Source: Seriola aureovittata (taxonomy: Eukaryota > Chordata > Actinopteri > Carangiformes > Carangidae). Taken from it: 64,000 nt of DNA. The stretch spans positions 3,241,501 through 3,305,500 of the forward strand of contig NC_079365.1 in the NCBI RefSeq assembly GCF_021018895.1, given 5' to 3'. Positions 36,701 to 50,600 of this stretch are shown here, in pieces. Position 1 is the first letter of the stretch, and each line of letters starts with the position of its first letter. A program made the position numbers and the translations under genes. The notes under the pieces were generated by a model. The model was not told the DNA's origin and did not search any database. It saw nothing but the letters and a program-made list of their open reading frames with translations.

Positions 36701-39700
36701 CTTTGTCTCAATAAGAGCAGCTGATGTGTTGAGCAGATGTATCTGGTGTCCTGGGCTCTAGACATGGAGTTAGAAGCTGAAGACACCAGTGACTGCTTGT
36801 ATACTTCACTGCCTCATATGAAATACTATCTAAAGCCCCAGACTGTCGTCACATTACACATGCAGCTGTAACACGCCGCTTTAGACAAGGGAGTGATCCA
36901 TGAAGAAGAGTATCACAGCAGGAAGTGAATATCAGAACCTAAATCTACAAATTATGTTTCACATTTTAAGAGGAACCCAAATCTTCGCTCCTGGATAACT
37001 TTGGAGGATCATCTCAAAGCCTGACAATTATATCCCTTTATTATTTTAAATGAGGTCAATTAGCATGGATTGGAAGTCCACTTATTAACACATTTCATAA
37101 TTTAAAGTTACAGTGGCTTAAAAAAGTATTCAGACCACTTAATTTATTACACATTTTCTTGTGTTGTAGATTTTTGCCCATCACTCAATACTCAATAACC
37201 TATGATGACAAAGTGAAAAGATGTTTTTAGACATTTTTGCAAATGTATCAAAAATCTATTATTATCTAATATATCTAAAATTTATAGATGTATTCAGACC
37301 ATTTGCTGTGGCATACTGTGATCAGGTGCTTCCTGTTTGCTTTGATTATCATTGAGATGAACTTGACTGTAGTCCACCTGTGGCAAAGTGAATTGACTAG
37401 AAACAGTTTAGAAAGGCAAGCACCTGTGTATATAAGGTCCCACAATTCACACTTCATGTCAGGAGAAACATTTTTGTGGCAAGGCATAGATCAGGCTATT
37501 AAACCATTTCTAAAGGTATGAGTGGCCTCGATAATAGTGAAAGAGAACAAGTTTGAAACCAGCAGGACTCTTCATACAGTTGGCTGTTCAGCCAAACTGA
37601 GTAACCAGGGAAGAAGGACCTTGGTTAGGGATGCAAACAAGAACCCAATGGTCACTCTAACAGAACTTCAGAAGCCCGCTGCAGAGAAGAGAGAGCCTAA
37701 TGGATGGACCAACTTCTCAGGAATCAGCAGGAGAGTCTTAAGAGACTTGATTAGGCGCAGTCTGATAATAAGGAATTATCCAGCCTAAAAGCAACAAATA
37801 TAATCAGGCATTACTCATCATAAAGCTAAAACCAGCCCTATGCTGGCAGAGGGTCCATGAGGAAAACCTGCTCCGATTTCACGCAACCTGAGCAGCAACA
37901 GTCTGGACACACACTGTTTCATTGGTCAAGCTGGCTGTTAACAGTGCAGGCCAAAATGACCCTCAGGCCACCAGGAATTGTCCCACTTCTCTCAACCTGA
38001 GACTGAGGAGATAGTTCAGCTCTCAATACGGCAGTGACCTGAAGCATGCAGCAAAGAGAATGCTGGACTGGCTTTGGGACAAGTGTCTGACTGTCCTTGA
38101 GTGGCCAGACCTCACAGAACATCTGTGGAGAGACCTGAAGATGTCAGTTCACAGACACTTCCCATCCAATCTGACAGAGATTCAGAGGATCTTTGAGGAT
38201 GAATGGGATAAACCGCCTTAATCCAAAGGGGGTTCGCAAAAATGGGAAAAAACATGTTTTCACGTTGCTATAGGTTGATGGCCACTGTATGTATACTGCA
38301 GGAGGGACACCTTTAAGAGATGTTTATACCTGACATTATGTGATGTGCACTGTATGTGGATATTTTATCAGAATAAGATAAAACATCATAGATACCAGCT
38401 GAGATCATTAACCGAGCCAAGTTACATCAGTTGTGTAATTTTCACATAATCAGATCGAGTTCTTATTTAACATTACTCCTTGTACTAAGACCAGTAGGCC
38501 AGATTAAGAGTGACAGCAGGCTCCAATCCTGTGTTTTCAGTTTTAATACTGCAGATTTTTTAGTATACAGTATATGGAATTAGTTAATAAGTTTCTAGTT
38601 GCCCTTTCATATAAAATGCAGTACTATAGTGAACCTTTCTCTCTGTGAGGGGAGGAGTAAGATGGCTTTCCACATGTGTCTTAATGCTCAGGGTATAATG
38701 AAGACCTAAAAAACTGAGAGAGTAACAATGTTCTCAAACATAGTGAAAGCTTCACTCAGTGATTGAAGTATGTTGAGAAAAAAGTGGTGAATTATGCTAA
38801 GATTTCAGATTTCTTAACTTCTTTATCAACACTTCATTAGTGATTACCATAATAACCACTAGAGATGCACGTGTTTACTTGCTACTTCAGTTATTTGTAC
38901 AGGTGCACCATCAGTGTATTAAAAGGGGAAGGAATCCCAGAAGCTGCATAAATACAGGGCCCAGATTTTTTGCTGCACTGCTGCATTTACACTCCATGAT
39001 GAGACTAGATTTCATGGCAAGATGTAAATGTGCCATCATACACAAAATGTATCTGGAGGAAGTCTGGAGAAACAAAACATTGAGTGATTTCGTTAACATT
39101 TTAGCGGAGGCTACGGAGCTAAATAAATTCAGCACGATACTAACAGCAAAAAGAATGTTTACATATAACTAAATAAAAAATGCTTAGTATGAGTTAGCTA
39201 ACACCAGCAAGATAGCTTGCATAAATAGCTTTAGTTGTAGGCTAGTATGTATATTTTAAAACTAGAATCTGCCCAGCTAACAAGCTTTAACACAGCGCTT
39301 CCCAACCTTTTCCAACTCATCATTCAAATGTCAGCAGCCCACATCTGACCCCGTAACAGTACAAAAGGAAGGGAAACATGTAGGAAGTAGATTTACCATA
39401 CGTCTCTTCACTCTCTTTCCTTTTACTTGTCCCTGTTACTAACCAGCTATCTATTTTGATAGCTCAGTTTTTGCAATGGATGTAATCTTTTAGCGCACAA
39501 TCTCTGCAGCACTCATTACATCTTTTAGCTAACAAATCACACGCTGAGGCCGTGAACAGCAAGTCAATTGAGCCAACCCATGTAAACACAGATTGAGTTA
39601 TAGTTCATTAAATATCTGAAGTTTTTGTTTAGGTCCTATCTTCCCAGGCTGTGATGCACTTGGAAAATTAGGCAGCAAAATCGTTTCATTTTTGCTACTT

Positions 39701-41621
39701 AAATTATTTTACTAAGGATGACAGTTGATGTCCGTTTTTATTTAAGTATCGGCAGCTTTAAAGCTGAATTTGCAGTTTCCCACCATATTTAAAATAAACT
39801 TGCCAAGATATGTGAGGCTCAATAAGTGCCACATGTCTCTATTTGACATCACAGCCTCTAACAGCCACCATCCTGGGTGCCAGTATAGGGTATGGTAATC
39901 TATGTGATTATCTTGGCCTTGCTAACATGTAAATAAATTAATACTGACTGCCTAGTTTGTTTTCCAGGATGCCCCACACACACACACAGACACACACACA
40001 GACACACACACACACACACACACAGACACACTCCAGTGAAGTCACCAGCAAGTCTAAAGGCAGATGTGTGGTTATAATTTGGATTTAAATACTATGAAGA
40101 CAGCAAAGAGCTGGAGAAAATCAAAACTAGATGCAGAAGCCATGTGTACCTGTTCATACACTATGTAGCCGGTGCGCTGGGGTACGTTACTTACCTACCT
40201 ATTATTTCTTGAGATACGGGTCTAAACTGTTGTTAAATAGAAAGTGTATTAATATAACTGCTTTGTGTCCATTCATAATGTATACATTAATGTTTTTAAT
40301 CATGCACCAGGTTAGAGGAACACTTTACAGCATTAGTTCTCTGAGAATCTCATTCATACCCAAGAAAAATTGGTATTGTAACTGAAATATCTCTAACTGA
40401 ATCAACTTCGGATCGAATCGGGAAATCAGTGGCGATACCAAGCTCTAGTAGCAGTACGTACTGTAGTAGAAGTTGGGAAAAGCAGGCTACTCATGAACTT
40501 ATTCACTGAGCAAAATACAAACTGCGTAAGTTTTATTTCACCTGTCTGTATCATCATCTCACCGTGACCGAAGAGCAAAACAAACAAAAGGCACCAGGAA
40601 ATAGTATATAATCGATGCACAAACACATGCTGTATAAATGCCTTAAGTCAGACAGGGACAGCTGAATATAAGGTATGACTTTACCTGAAAAATGTGCTCT
40701 ATATAAAATGCCATGTACATATTCAGGAAGAAACCCCTTGCTCCACTCAAAGGATACATTTTTGCCTTTAGCAGCTGTAAAAACCTATCCCTGAATCTTT
40801 TTAAATATGACGATTGAATATGTAGGTTTAATGTAAACACACAGATGGTAAAGGGGACATGACTGTGGTGATTCCTGCGTATAGTGATGTCACTATGCAT
40901 TATACTATAATGCATTATAGTATAATGTGGCTTTACCTGCACATGGATTGAGGCGGGCAGGGCTGGTGCTGGTAGTACTGGTCGTGATGGTAGCGGTAGC
41001 AGTGGTTTGTGTTGGGGCCACAGCAGGAGTGTCCTCTCTGACTCTGTTGTCCTCATCAGGACTCACTGCACATAGAAACAATAACAGAGACTATGAAGAA
41101 CACGTTCACACATGAAGTACTACCAAAGGGTTAAACTACAAAAATAGAAAATGACTTCAGACTCCTTAATGTTTCTGATATATGAAACCAATTTCAAGAA
41201 GAGTAATATACCACATATTATCTACTTCCTAATAGCAAGACATCATTTGACCCTCGCTGAATACTTCTGTCATTATGCTTTAATAGAGCAGAGAGAGGTC
41301 TGTGAATAAATCATCTTTAATTTGGGGTTACAGGGAATTTTGATGAGCCTGTTTCAATGACTCATGTTCAAGTGCCATAAGTATGATGATGAAATCTTTT
41401 GTTGGTTTAACCACAGCATAATCACAGTGAAATGACCATAAATGTGTATACAATAAAATTCAGATTTTTGTAGTTAAGCTTTTAATACTTGAGTTTTATT
41501 GACAGCAGTTCCTTCATCTCCTGTCAGTGAATTCTAATCACACATCTGTCTTGCAGTAGGGAACACAAGGTCAAATAGCAGACAACAGCATTTGAAAATA
41601 ATAATAATATATACATCTATC

Positions 41622-41682
<61 letters not shown>

Positions 41683-44600
41683 ATATACACAGTATAAACG
41701 CAACTGTAACAGACCACTCTAGTATCCCTCCCTCTCGAACTAAAGGAGAGATTCCTGACGTACTGTTCCGACCTAAAGAGGTCAAATCTCCAGCAACATT
41801 TGCAGTGAGCATCTTTATTAGACCGACGCGTTTCAGCTTGTGGCCTTCATCAAGGTCATCACAAAACACATTACAACAACAAGGCTAAGTATAAGACAGA
41901 AAGAAATATCTGCTTCTACAAAGGTCATGTGGTTTGGAGGACATGGGTGCCACCATATTTAGTTCATAGCCTAAAGTACAGCACCTAAAGGGTGGTACTT
42001 AAGTTTGTACAAAAGAGAACTTGCCATTTGATGTGGTATGGACCCACCCCAAAAACACTTCAATTTAAAGAAACTTTACTGTTATGAAGGCGTCTGTGGG
42101 CCACTGGTTTATAAGTTATTACAAGATTCTTAAATGTGCAGGTCTGTTGCTCTGGTAAAAACTTCCACCAGCATATGAATGTCTGGAGGGCACAGCTCAA
42201 TGTTGCTGGAATTCAATGACAACAAAACGTCAATGTCATAAAGTATGTTTCCATCCATCTGAGTTTCAATGTGCATTTTCAATGTGTGCATAAAAAAACT
42301 CTGACTGGAAAAAGTCCAAAATCTGAAAAAAAGTTGCACAAAGGTTTTAGGCTTTGCTCAGTCGGTGTATCGAGCAATGGAAACAGACAGTGAATAAATT
42401 ACAACATTCATGAAACATATGACTCGGACATTATGCAAGCTTCCACTGGAGAGATGAAAACTAGTGGTGGACAAAAAGGAGGAGACTGTAACCTTCCTCA
42501 AACTAAAACATGGAACAGAAATGTCATAATTCTGTCATCTTTTCTACATTGCTTGTTTTTGTTAAAGTTTGATTGATGCTTTTTAATTACATTATCTTGT
42601 GGTGCCCTCTTCTTCTGCAATGGTTTTATAGTGCTCCTATTCTCCTACAGTCACATAACAGTAGTAATTAATGCAGTGGAAACATGCATTCATTCATTCA
42701 TTGTTTCTTTCTTTTGCCGACTCTCTGGAAATTCAATTCAAATTTTGCACCATGTTTGGATAGAAACTTGAGACTGGGAAACTTTCAGATTTCTTGGGAG
42801 ACAGGCTGTGTTACAAACTAGGAGCTTGAAGTTTGAAACGTGGCTGTTTAGCAGGCATGGATGGTTTAATGAAAGACACCATCAAGTTGCATTATGGGGA
42901 TTGTAAGATCCAGGGATCTTAAAGGTTGAGCCATAATAGGGGACTCTGCTTCGTCAATTAACCATCTTTTTTTTTTTTTTTAAATCTATCTTCTCTCAGT
43001 CCCCCAATGTTTTTAAAAAAAAATAAAAGTCATGAATAATGACAGCGCAATAGGAGTTTGCATGGATGGAAAAAAAAAAAATTGGGGATGTGGTCACAGA
43101 AACCTGTTTGGAGTGAGCCAAACTAGTTCACTGGGCTTTTCAAACTTGGAGTTTGAGCTTACCTGGCTCATTTTTAAAAGTAGGTGCATTAAAAGTTACA
43201 ATTCATGTGTGCATCAACTTTCAAAGGTGACCAACGGTACCTGGTGCACACGAGTGTCTGTCTTGCTGCAGGACGTAGCCCTGGTGGCATTCACAGCGGT
43301 AGGAGCCCCAGATGTTGATGCATTTGTGTTGGCACAGCTGGCCTGCATACAGCTGACACTCATCTACATCCTCGTGCTCCTGCACCACATTGGCAGCTTC
43401 ATCTGTGGCACTGATGGAGAGGGCCTCCTTGGGGTACTTCCCTTCTGAAACTGGAAGGAGTGAGACAGAGAAGGGAGTTGGGGGGGGTGGGGGTCCTCGA
43501 AATAGAGACAGCACCAGATTGCCTGTATAATTTATCCCACATACTTACCTCATGAAAACAACATCTGCTCCTCCTTTACATTTACACTCAGAGTGTTTTA
43601 AGTGATGCTTTTATCGAGAGCTTCAATACCTAAATCAGTGTCATTACAAGAAACCACTAGTAACAAGTGCAAAGGTCAGAGCCTCACACATTTAAGGAAC
43701 ACTTGTGACCCCAGGTCATCACTGCAAGAGAAGAACTATACAAAATGCTAAGTATTTTTAGAAGCTATTAGATTAAGTAGAGAGAGACACATGAGGGCAC
43801 TTACTGAAAAAACTGTTTTTAGCTTACTGCATGTCCCATTATCTCCATCACGGCTGTTCAGTTCCTGACTGAGAACAAGTTTTAACGTGAATCAGTCAGG
43901 CACTGAACACTTTATTAAACTCATATGTTGCTTTACCTCACATTACATATTTCATTTATGCTCACACTGAACAGTTTGATCACCTGGTCATGACTCACAC
44001 AGAAAGTACAGGTTTGCCCTTTCATGCTTTTGCCAACTGACAGATCCAAAGGTTTCATATAGACTAGATGGATGGGTCCTAAAGAGAGAAAGACAGCTTT
44101 ACTTTGTACAACTGTTTGTTCGCCAAACCCCACAACAGAACAGCAATTGTCCTGTGATTGAATAGTTGAATAATTGAATAGTTTGCACAAGTTTCTAATA
44201 CTTGAGACACACTGGAGCAAGACTCTGTATCTAAAGAATTGGAGGGTGGTGGTTTTGTTATTACCTTTCTAAAACCACATGGGAAAATTTGTAAGGAAAG
44301 GACTAAACTCCATTTTTCTGCTCCAACATGCTGCAAATGCTAGCATGCCTGGCTAACTAGCTTAGGTGCTACAGTAGAAACCTACTTCAAAGACAAGAGG
44401 CATGTCATAAGCAAACTGTATTATTATGTAAGGTTACAGATTATGTTAGAATACCACCTATTCAGGACTAGAACATCTATGTGGGAGCTAAAGTACTAGT
44501 ATATCAGCTTGTAGAGAAACGATAGCAGCTCTGTCCTGCTGTTCATTTGATTTGGGGAAGTTAACGAACTGCAATTAGTGTTGCTTTTACTGAACTGATT

Positions 44601-47600
44601 GGTTATTTTGTTCTCAAATCTTTTTCTCTTATAAAAAGGAAAGCATCCTGAAAATATAAATGTGATGCGGCCACAATTTTATGAGCATAAATACATAACA
44701 TATAAGTATTATATGAGACTACTCTATATCTAACCAGTGTGCTGCTTGTCCCAGTGTGTTTCAACAGTAAGCATCCAAATACTGTTACGTTTACAAAAAC
44801 TGACATTTTAATTCTATTCTTATAAATAATACTGTGCCACAATACTAGGACTTTCAAGCTCTACACTGCAGCACACAGATGATGCTGCTGCTTTATTTTC
44901 CTGTCCTCTGTGGGTGATTGAGTAGCTCTATCTTTTATCATAAAGTATATAGCCATGGCACATACCCTAAAAAATAGGGTTGGGAAGATAGGCACCATTA
45001 TTATTTATCCATTACCCCACAGTTACAGTCAAGACTGCATCAGCCACAAAATGTTAAAAAATGGGAAATCAGACTGAAGAACTACTGAAACTGTGAGTCA
45101 GCTGAGCCACACTGTTGACATGCCAGAAATCCAGCTGATCATCCAACAGCCAGATCATGGATAGTTTGGGCAAATAGTCAGGTGTCAAGCCTGGCCGCAA
45201 ACTGAATGTCAAAACACAGCCAGTCTGGTGGAAATTAGCTGGGTGTGCCCAATTCCATGTTAAAATGTGGCTCAAAGGGAAATTTAGTATTGCACTTCCA
45301 TGAAAGCAGATTAGAAGGAGAACAGTCAAAATGACTGCAGAGAGGCTGAGATATCCTGATTTGTAGTCTCTAGTATGGGTCAAGCACCAAAAACACTGGA
45401 TCCTACATTTCCCATAATACAAATGAATTGCATCTTTCATTAGAGCTTGCCCAACAGGCATGCCTACGGCTTTCGGGTTTTACAGAGCTTCTCTTATAAA
45501 TCTGTAGTGTCTGAGCCCAAAGGTGAAGTAATGTTACTTATGTTATTCGCTCAGACTTGACAAAGCTCCCTCCAGAGCCACACAAGACATTATACAACTG
45601 TCTAGTTAGGCAGTAACCATGAATACATGACATTCCATGTGTAAAAATGCTGGATTACCCCTTCAATCTGTACGGTGTCTGGCCAGCATAAGTAAGAACC
45701 TAAAGGCAAAAATAAAATAAAAAGTTTGGTGCTTTTGGGAATGCTGCCCATTCTATACCGAGTCAAAAACACTGTGCAAGAACAAGTCAATGTATCACAG
45801 ACACCACAATACATCAAGACTTGAATGTACACAGTAATATTAATGGGTCCAGTTATGGGTTTTCAGTAAATATTTCTCACAGTCATTACCTGGAATTTAA
45901 ATTCAGAGGAGCAAGGCGATTAAATGTTTCCTGTTTTAATTAAAAGGCAGTGAGTCATAAGACTCAAAACATATCCCCCGTGGAAATAATTACAGCGCAT
46001 CTCATCCATTTTTTCATCCAGAAAACACTCAGAAAGTAAAGGCATCCTTCATGCATGGAGTGTGTGTGTGAAAGCGAGTCAAACACACACGCTGACTGAG
46101 AGCTTGAACAGTTCTTGCAGCACCTAAACCTTTCACAGCTTTCAGCACGTTAATTGATTCCCACTTCAAAATGACATCATTCAAATTTCCCTTTTAAAGC
46201 TGAAGGAAATGAGCTGCAGTCAATGGTTAGAGCAGAGTCTATTAAAGGGTGGGATTAGGAGGAATTCCTCTGATGTCGTGAATGAAATAACAGACTATGG
46301 CAGCGAGGAGACTGACCTTACCTCACCATCATACTTGGATACAACTATTCCCATTAAAGCACAACCACAAGGGCTGGTCCCAATATACAAACTGAAAAGT
46401 GAACAAAGGCCTACTACAAATCAATGATTATGGGGTGATTCTTGTGCTTTTTTATGGGGGATTTAATGCTCTTATTTCACAGAAGCGTACAAACAATCTA
46501 AAACACTAACAAACAGTGTCATATTGTAATCTTTTTAAAGTCTTATTTCACCCACACCTCTGATGTCATTGATGAAAAACATGCAAAGCTGTTCTCATGA
46601 AGCTTACAGCTGCAAACAAGATATATAGGTCACATTCAGAGGCCACTGCACTGAACAGAAGAGATGTTCTAACCTTTTTTCTGCAGATATAAGGAGATAC
46701 AAATGAGTATTGGAATGCATTTGTATGAGGCATGTTTATCCCCAACCTCAACTGCTTGAAAATTCATCAATGCAAATGTCAGTGGCATTATGTACTTGAT
46801 GGATCAGAGACAGAGGAAAACTTTGCTGGCACAAGTAGAGAGACAACAGCCTGAGCTGCCATCTGTTCCTGATTTATCACAGCTTGCATACATCTTTCCC
46901 CATTACTCTGAATGGTAACGTGACTCCTGACCAATCAACCAGGAGCATCTGTCTTTTGGAAGATCAAACTCAGCCCAAACTCCACCTCTGACATAGACTT
47001 CAATGAGGACAAAATAGCGATGGGTCAACCCAGGACTGATCCAGACATCAGTGCAGTGCAAAGTTTGTTGAAGCTAGTGACAGTAGCCAAAAATATATTT
47101 GATGAGAGAGATGATGAGGAGGCAGAATTTGAAGTTCAAGTTGCTGCATAATGTGAAAAAGAAGTTCTCAAAGGACGTTTAACTAGGGACAAATCAACAA
47201 GAACATGGTGTGTAGCCATGTGTGTGCAGCGGGCTAGTTAACTAGCATACTCTACCTATATTACACATCAAAAAGGTTTTATATGGGTACATCTGCATAT
47301 GTAAAAGAAGTTGGATAAAACGTGTTGTGTCTCCAGAGGGAGCTGTGTGAGGTCTGATAAAATGAATCAAGTGATGGCACTTCAGTCATTGTGTATTGGA
47401 GCTGAAGTGAAAGTGAAACTTATCTCTGCTAGCATAACACAACAAGATCTCCAACTGAGCAGTTGGAGGTTGAGTTGCATTGTGGGTCATATACAGTAGG
47501 TGCCAGGCTTTGACGAGGAGGAAGAATGCGTGGGTTTAAAAGATGATACTTGGTTCTGCTGCATTGATATACAATGATTTTGCTCCTTTTTCAACTGTTC

Positions 47601-50600
47601 ATTGTGAATCTGAGTTTACTTTAGCAGCACAATGCTACATCAGTAGAGTGCTCTTTTAATAGCAGTGGAATAGTATGACTAGTTTGGAGACATCTGTGTT
47701 ATGTCCCAGTTCCAGACTAATTCAATTCTAAGGAGGGTTTGTAGTGCATTCACACTGAACAACTGACAAAATTCGGTACACTCAAAATATCTATTATCCC
47801 TCTACGCAACGCATAAAGGAAATGGAGCTGCATTCACAGCTGCAAAACATTAACCAAATTGTTACCAATTGAGGTAAAGCAGCTTGAGAAAGACCTTGAA
47901 AAACAAAGTGTTACATCTTTTCCTTTCTCTTATTTTTTAAGGATTTTTTAAAGAAGAGTTTGACATCACTTTGGCATCAATTAAGAACATGTCAGTCAGC
48001 TTTTGGTCAGACTTGATTGTGACCTGTTTCAGCACTGATAACATCACAAGATCAAGATCTCCATAAACTGCAAGACCACAGTGCATGATGGGAAATACCT
48101 GGCTTTCCTTGAACTAAGACACAAAGCTTTTATCAGATCATATGATCTTCACGGATAGATAAAGTTTGACATAGATTTGTAGGTGTTCACGTTTCTTTCT
48201 TGTTTTTTTTTTGCACTTTAAAAACCTCTCATCCATGTGTCTGAAAAGTTGACATTGTTTTCATGACGACTGGGCAAAATCTATGAAGTCAGGAAGATCA
48301 CATGATATGATATATAGTTTTAGGGCACCCGGTAAATGGACCTTGAGTTTTGTAAACTATATTTTTGTTGTGTTAGCAAATGTGCTAGGCTCATTAGCTT
48401 CCTCTTTACTTACCTCTTGCCTTTTTCTTAAAGTAGATCTGGTTCCAAGAAGCTCAACTTAAATCCCAACACTACCAATGTGCGTGATGAATGTGTTTTC
48501 CATGTTGAAAGCTCCGTTATGTGAAAAATTGCTGTGCAGAGGATAACAGATACCTCTTCTCGGCACAGCAGTTGGTCTGGGTTTCTGCTTTCTCTTCAGT
48601 GGGATCTGGCTCGGACCTTCCTCTTCCTTGCAGCAGGTGAAGAAGACGTGAGCACACGGGTCGCCCAGGTACTGGTGGCCATCGCAGTCCCATCCTTCAC
48701 CGCGCATCCGTAAACCGAGGGCACAGCAGCTGCAGCACACCTGGCCATCCAGACACAACAGCAGAGCATATTAGGAGTGAGTCACTGGGGTGCTACACAC
48801 ATCTCTAATCACCACCTCTCTTTATGACCCTCCAGCTTTAGCCCTGTTTAGTAAACAGCAGAAGAGGGGGAAACATAACAGCAACACAGGCGGGCAGGTC
48901 GGTTCATCCCTGTGAACACACTGCAAAGGATTTCAGCTGCAGGCTCAAGCTGAACCACATGTCATGCAAAGAAAACCAGACTTTCACCTTTTTTCATTTT
49001 CCTCTAACAATGACCTGGCACAATGATTTGGCTCGGCTGCCTTAACACATGAACATTTGGCTGGAGGGCTAAACCACCGGGTTTCCTCTTGGAGAAACAG
49101 GGAATGCTATTTGACCTGACTCAGAGCAAAGGCACGAGTCCAATTTCCACATGAAGTATTCATAGGTCTGAAGGATGCAAACAGAAATGGGAGATTTTGG
49201 CAGTTCGTTCCTGATAGATTTCAACCTATTTGCCAATAAACACAAATAAACTGTCTGACCTTTATGAAAGCCTCTGCGCTGGCATAGGTATCTGAAATTG
49301 AAATCTCACTCTGGCAAAAACAATCAGGCATTCCAGGAGATGTTCAATCTGTTTAAAGTCTAAATTACACTGGCAAAGTCAGTTCTCACCATGTTATTGT
49401 GGCAGTTCTAAAGGATTCACAGCACTGGACCTCTGCTGATGGGTGGAACTGTCCATTCTCACTGTCTTGAACCATTTGAAAGAATGAGTCACAGTCAACC
49501 TGTCTCAATAACAGTTCATTTTCTGTTCTAGAGGTAAATGTAACAACCTTTAATCAGTTCAGTGTTTGTTTTATAGAGAACTCGGTGGGTAGGAAATGTG
49601 GGCGTCATCCATCCATGATGTAATGTGTTTCAGTCATGACTCAACCATCTTTGTCTTATTTCTTCCCTGCCACTCTCCACTGCGTGCTGTCTAATAAAGC
49701 AAATCTATGGCAGATGCCTCAACTTTTGAAAAACAACTCTGCTGGAAGAGTTCTCATGGTGGTGAGACAGTAATGTACCTGGTAGGAGTCATCTGTGCAC
49801 TGATCCTCCTGATCCACTTCACAGGCGTCCCCTCTTCTGGCTGAAGTCATACCTGACTCACACTGGCTCTCTTTCAGTGAGCTGAGGCAGCAGTGCTTCT
49901 GTACAGCACTGAGACAGACACACACACACACACACACACACACAAAGATGCTGTATTCGTGGGGATCCATCATTGACATAATGCACTCCCTTGCCCTTTA
50001 CCCTCACTTTGACCATGACAACTGAATGTCTAACCCTAGTCTTAAGCCTCAATACCCATCTGGTATAATAGCAGAAGAGTTGAGGGTTTTTTAGTTCTAG
50101 GCCAGACTGGTTCATTTAAACTCAAAACAAGACTAGGTCAAAACCCAGCCTTCGTCTGAGCTGTGTATGGTCAATGTGGGAAATTGAGGAAATAGATGAA
50201 GACTGTTGTGGAACTGCTGTAAGCAACTACTTCTGATAAGTACCAAAAGCTTGAAAGGTTGTTTTTTTTAAAAATAATATTTGCATTCTGCCTAGTGTCA
50301 GCAGGTTTCAGCTCTTTATCTGTTCTCTTCTCTCTGCACTCACACATACAGTATTTTAATACAGCCGAATTCACAATAAAGCTGTTCTCATTGACATGTT
50401 TTTCTATTCCTGTTGTCAGACAATGGAACAAGTTTGAAATAGTGACTGAACGTGACCCAGTGACGCGGCGTATTAAGATGACATGTTAACCTGCGGTCAC
50501 TTCTAAGCTGCTGCTCTGCACTGTGGAGGGAAAACCTGATTTTGTGCTTGTGGGGCAAAACTGATGATTCTCTTCTATGGAAAGTAGCAAAGATTTGTCT

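Larger units (their letters stand above)
36024..40936 (-). other. fbln2: fbln2 intron (4.9 kb)
   Basis: Contains a decayed Tc1-like transposon (37111-38287), an interrupted (CA)n tract (39974-40028) and, at its transcript 5' end, two adjacent palindromes (40881-40927). No exon seen. Confidence 0.8.

Noticed and set aside
45069..45461. 130-codon minus-strand ORF in an fbln2 intron
   Set aside because: No recognisable domain, no repeat of its own elsewhere in the window, and no promoter or polyadenylation context; consistent with chance.
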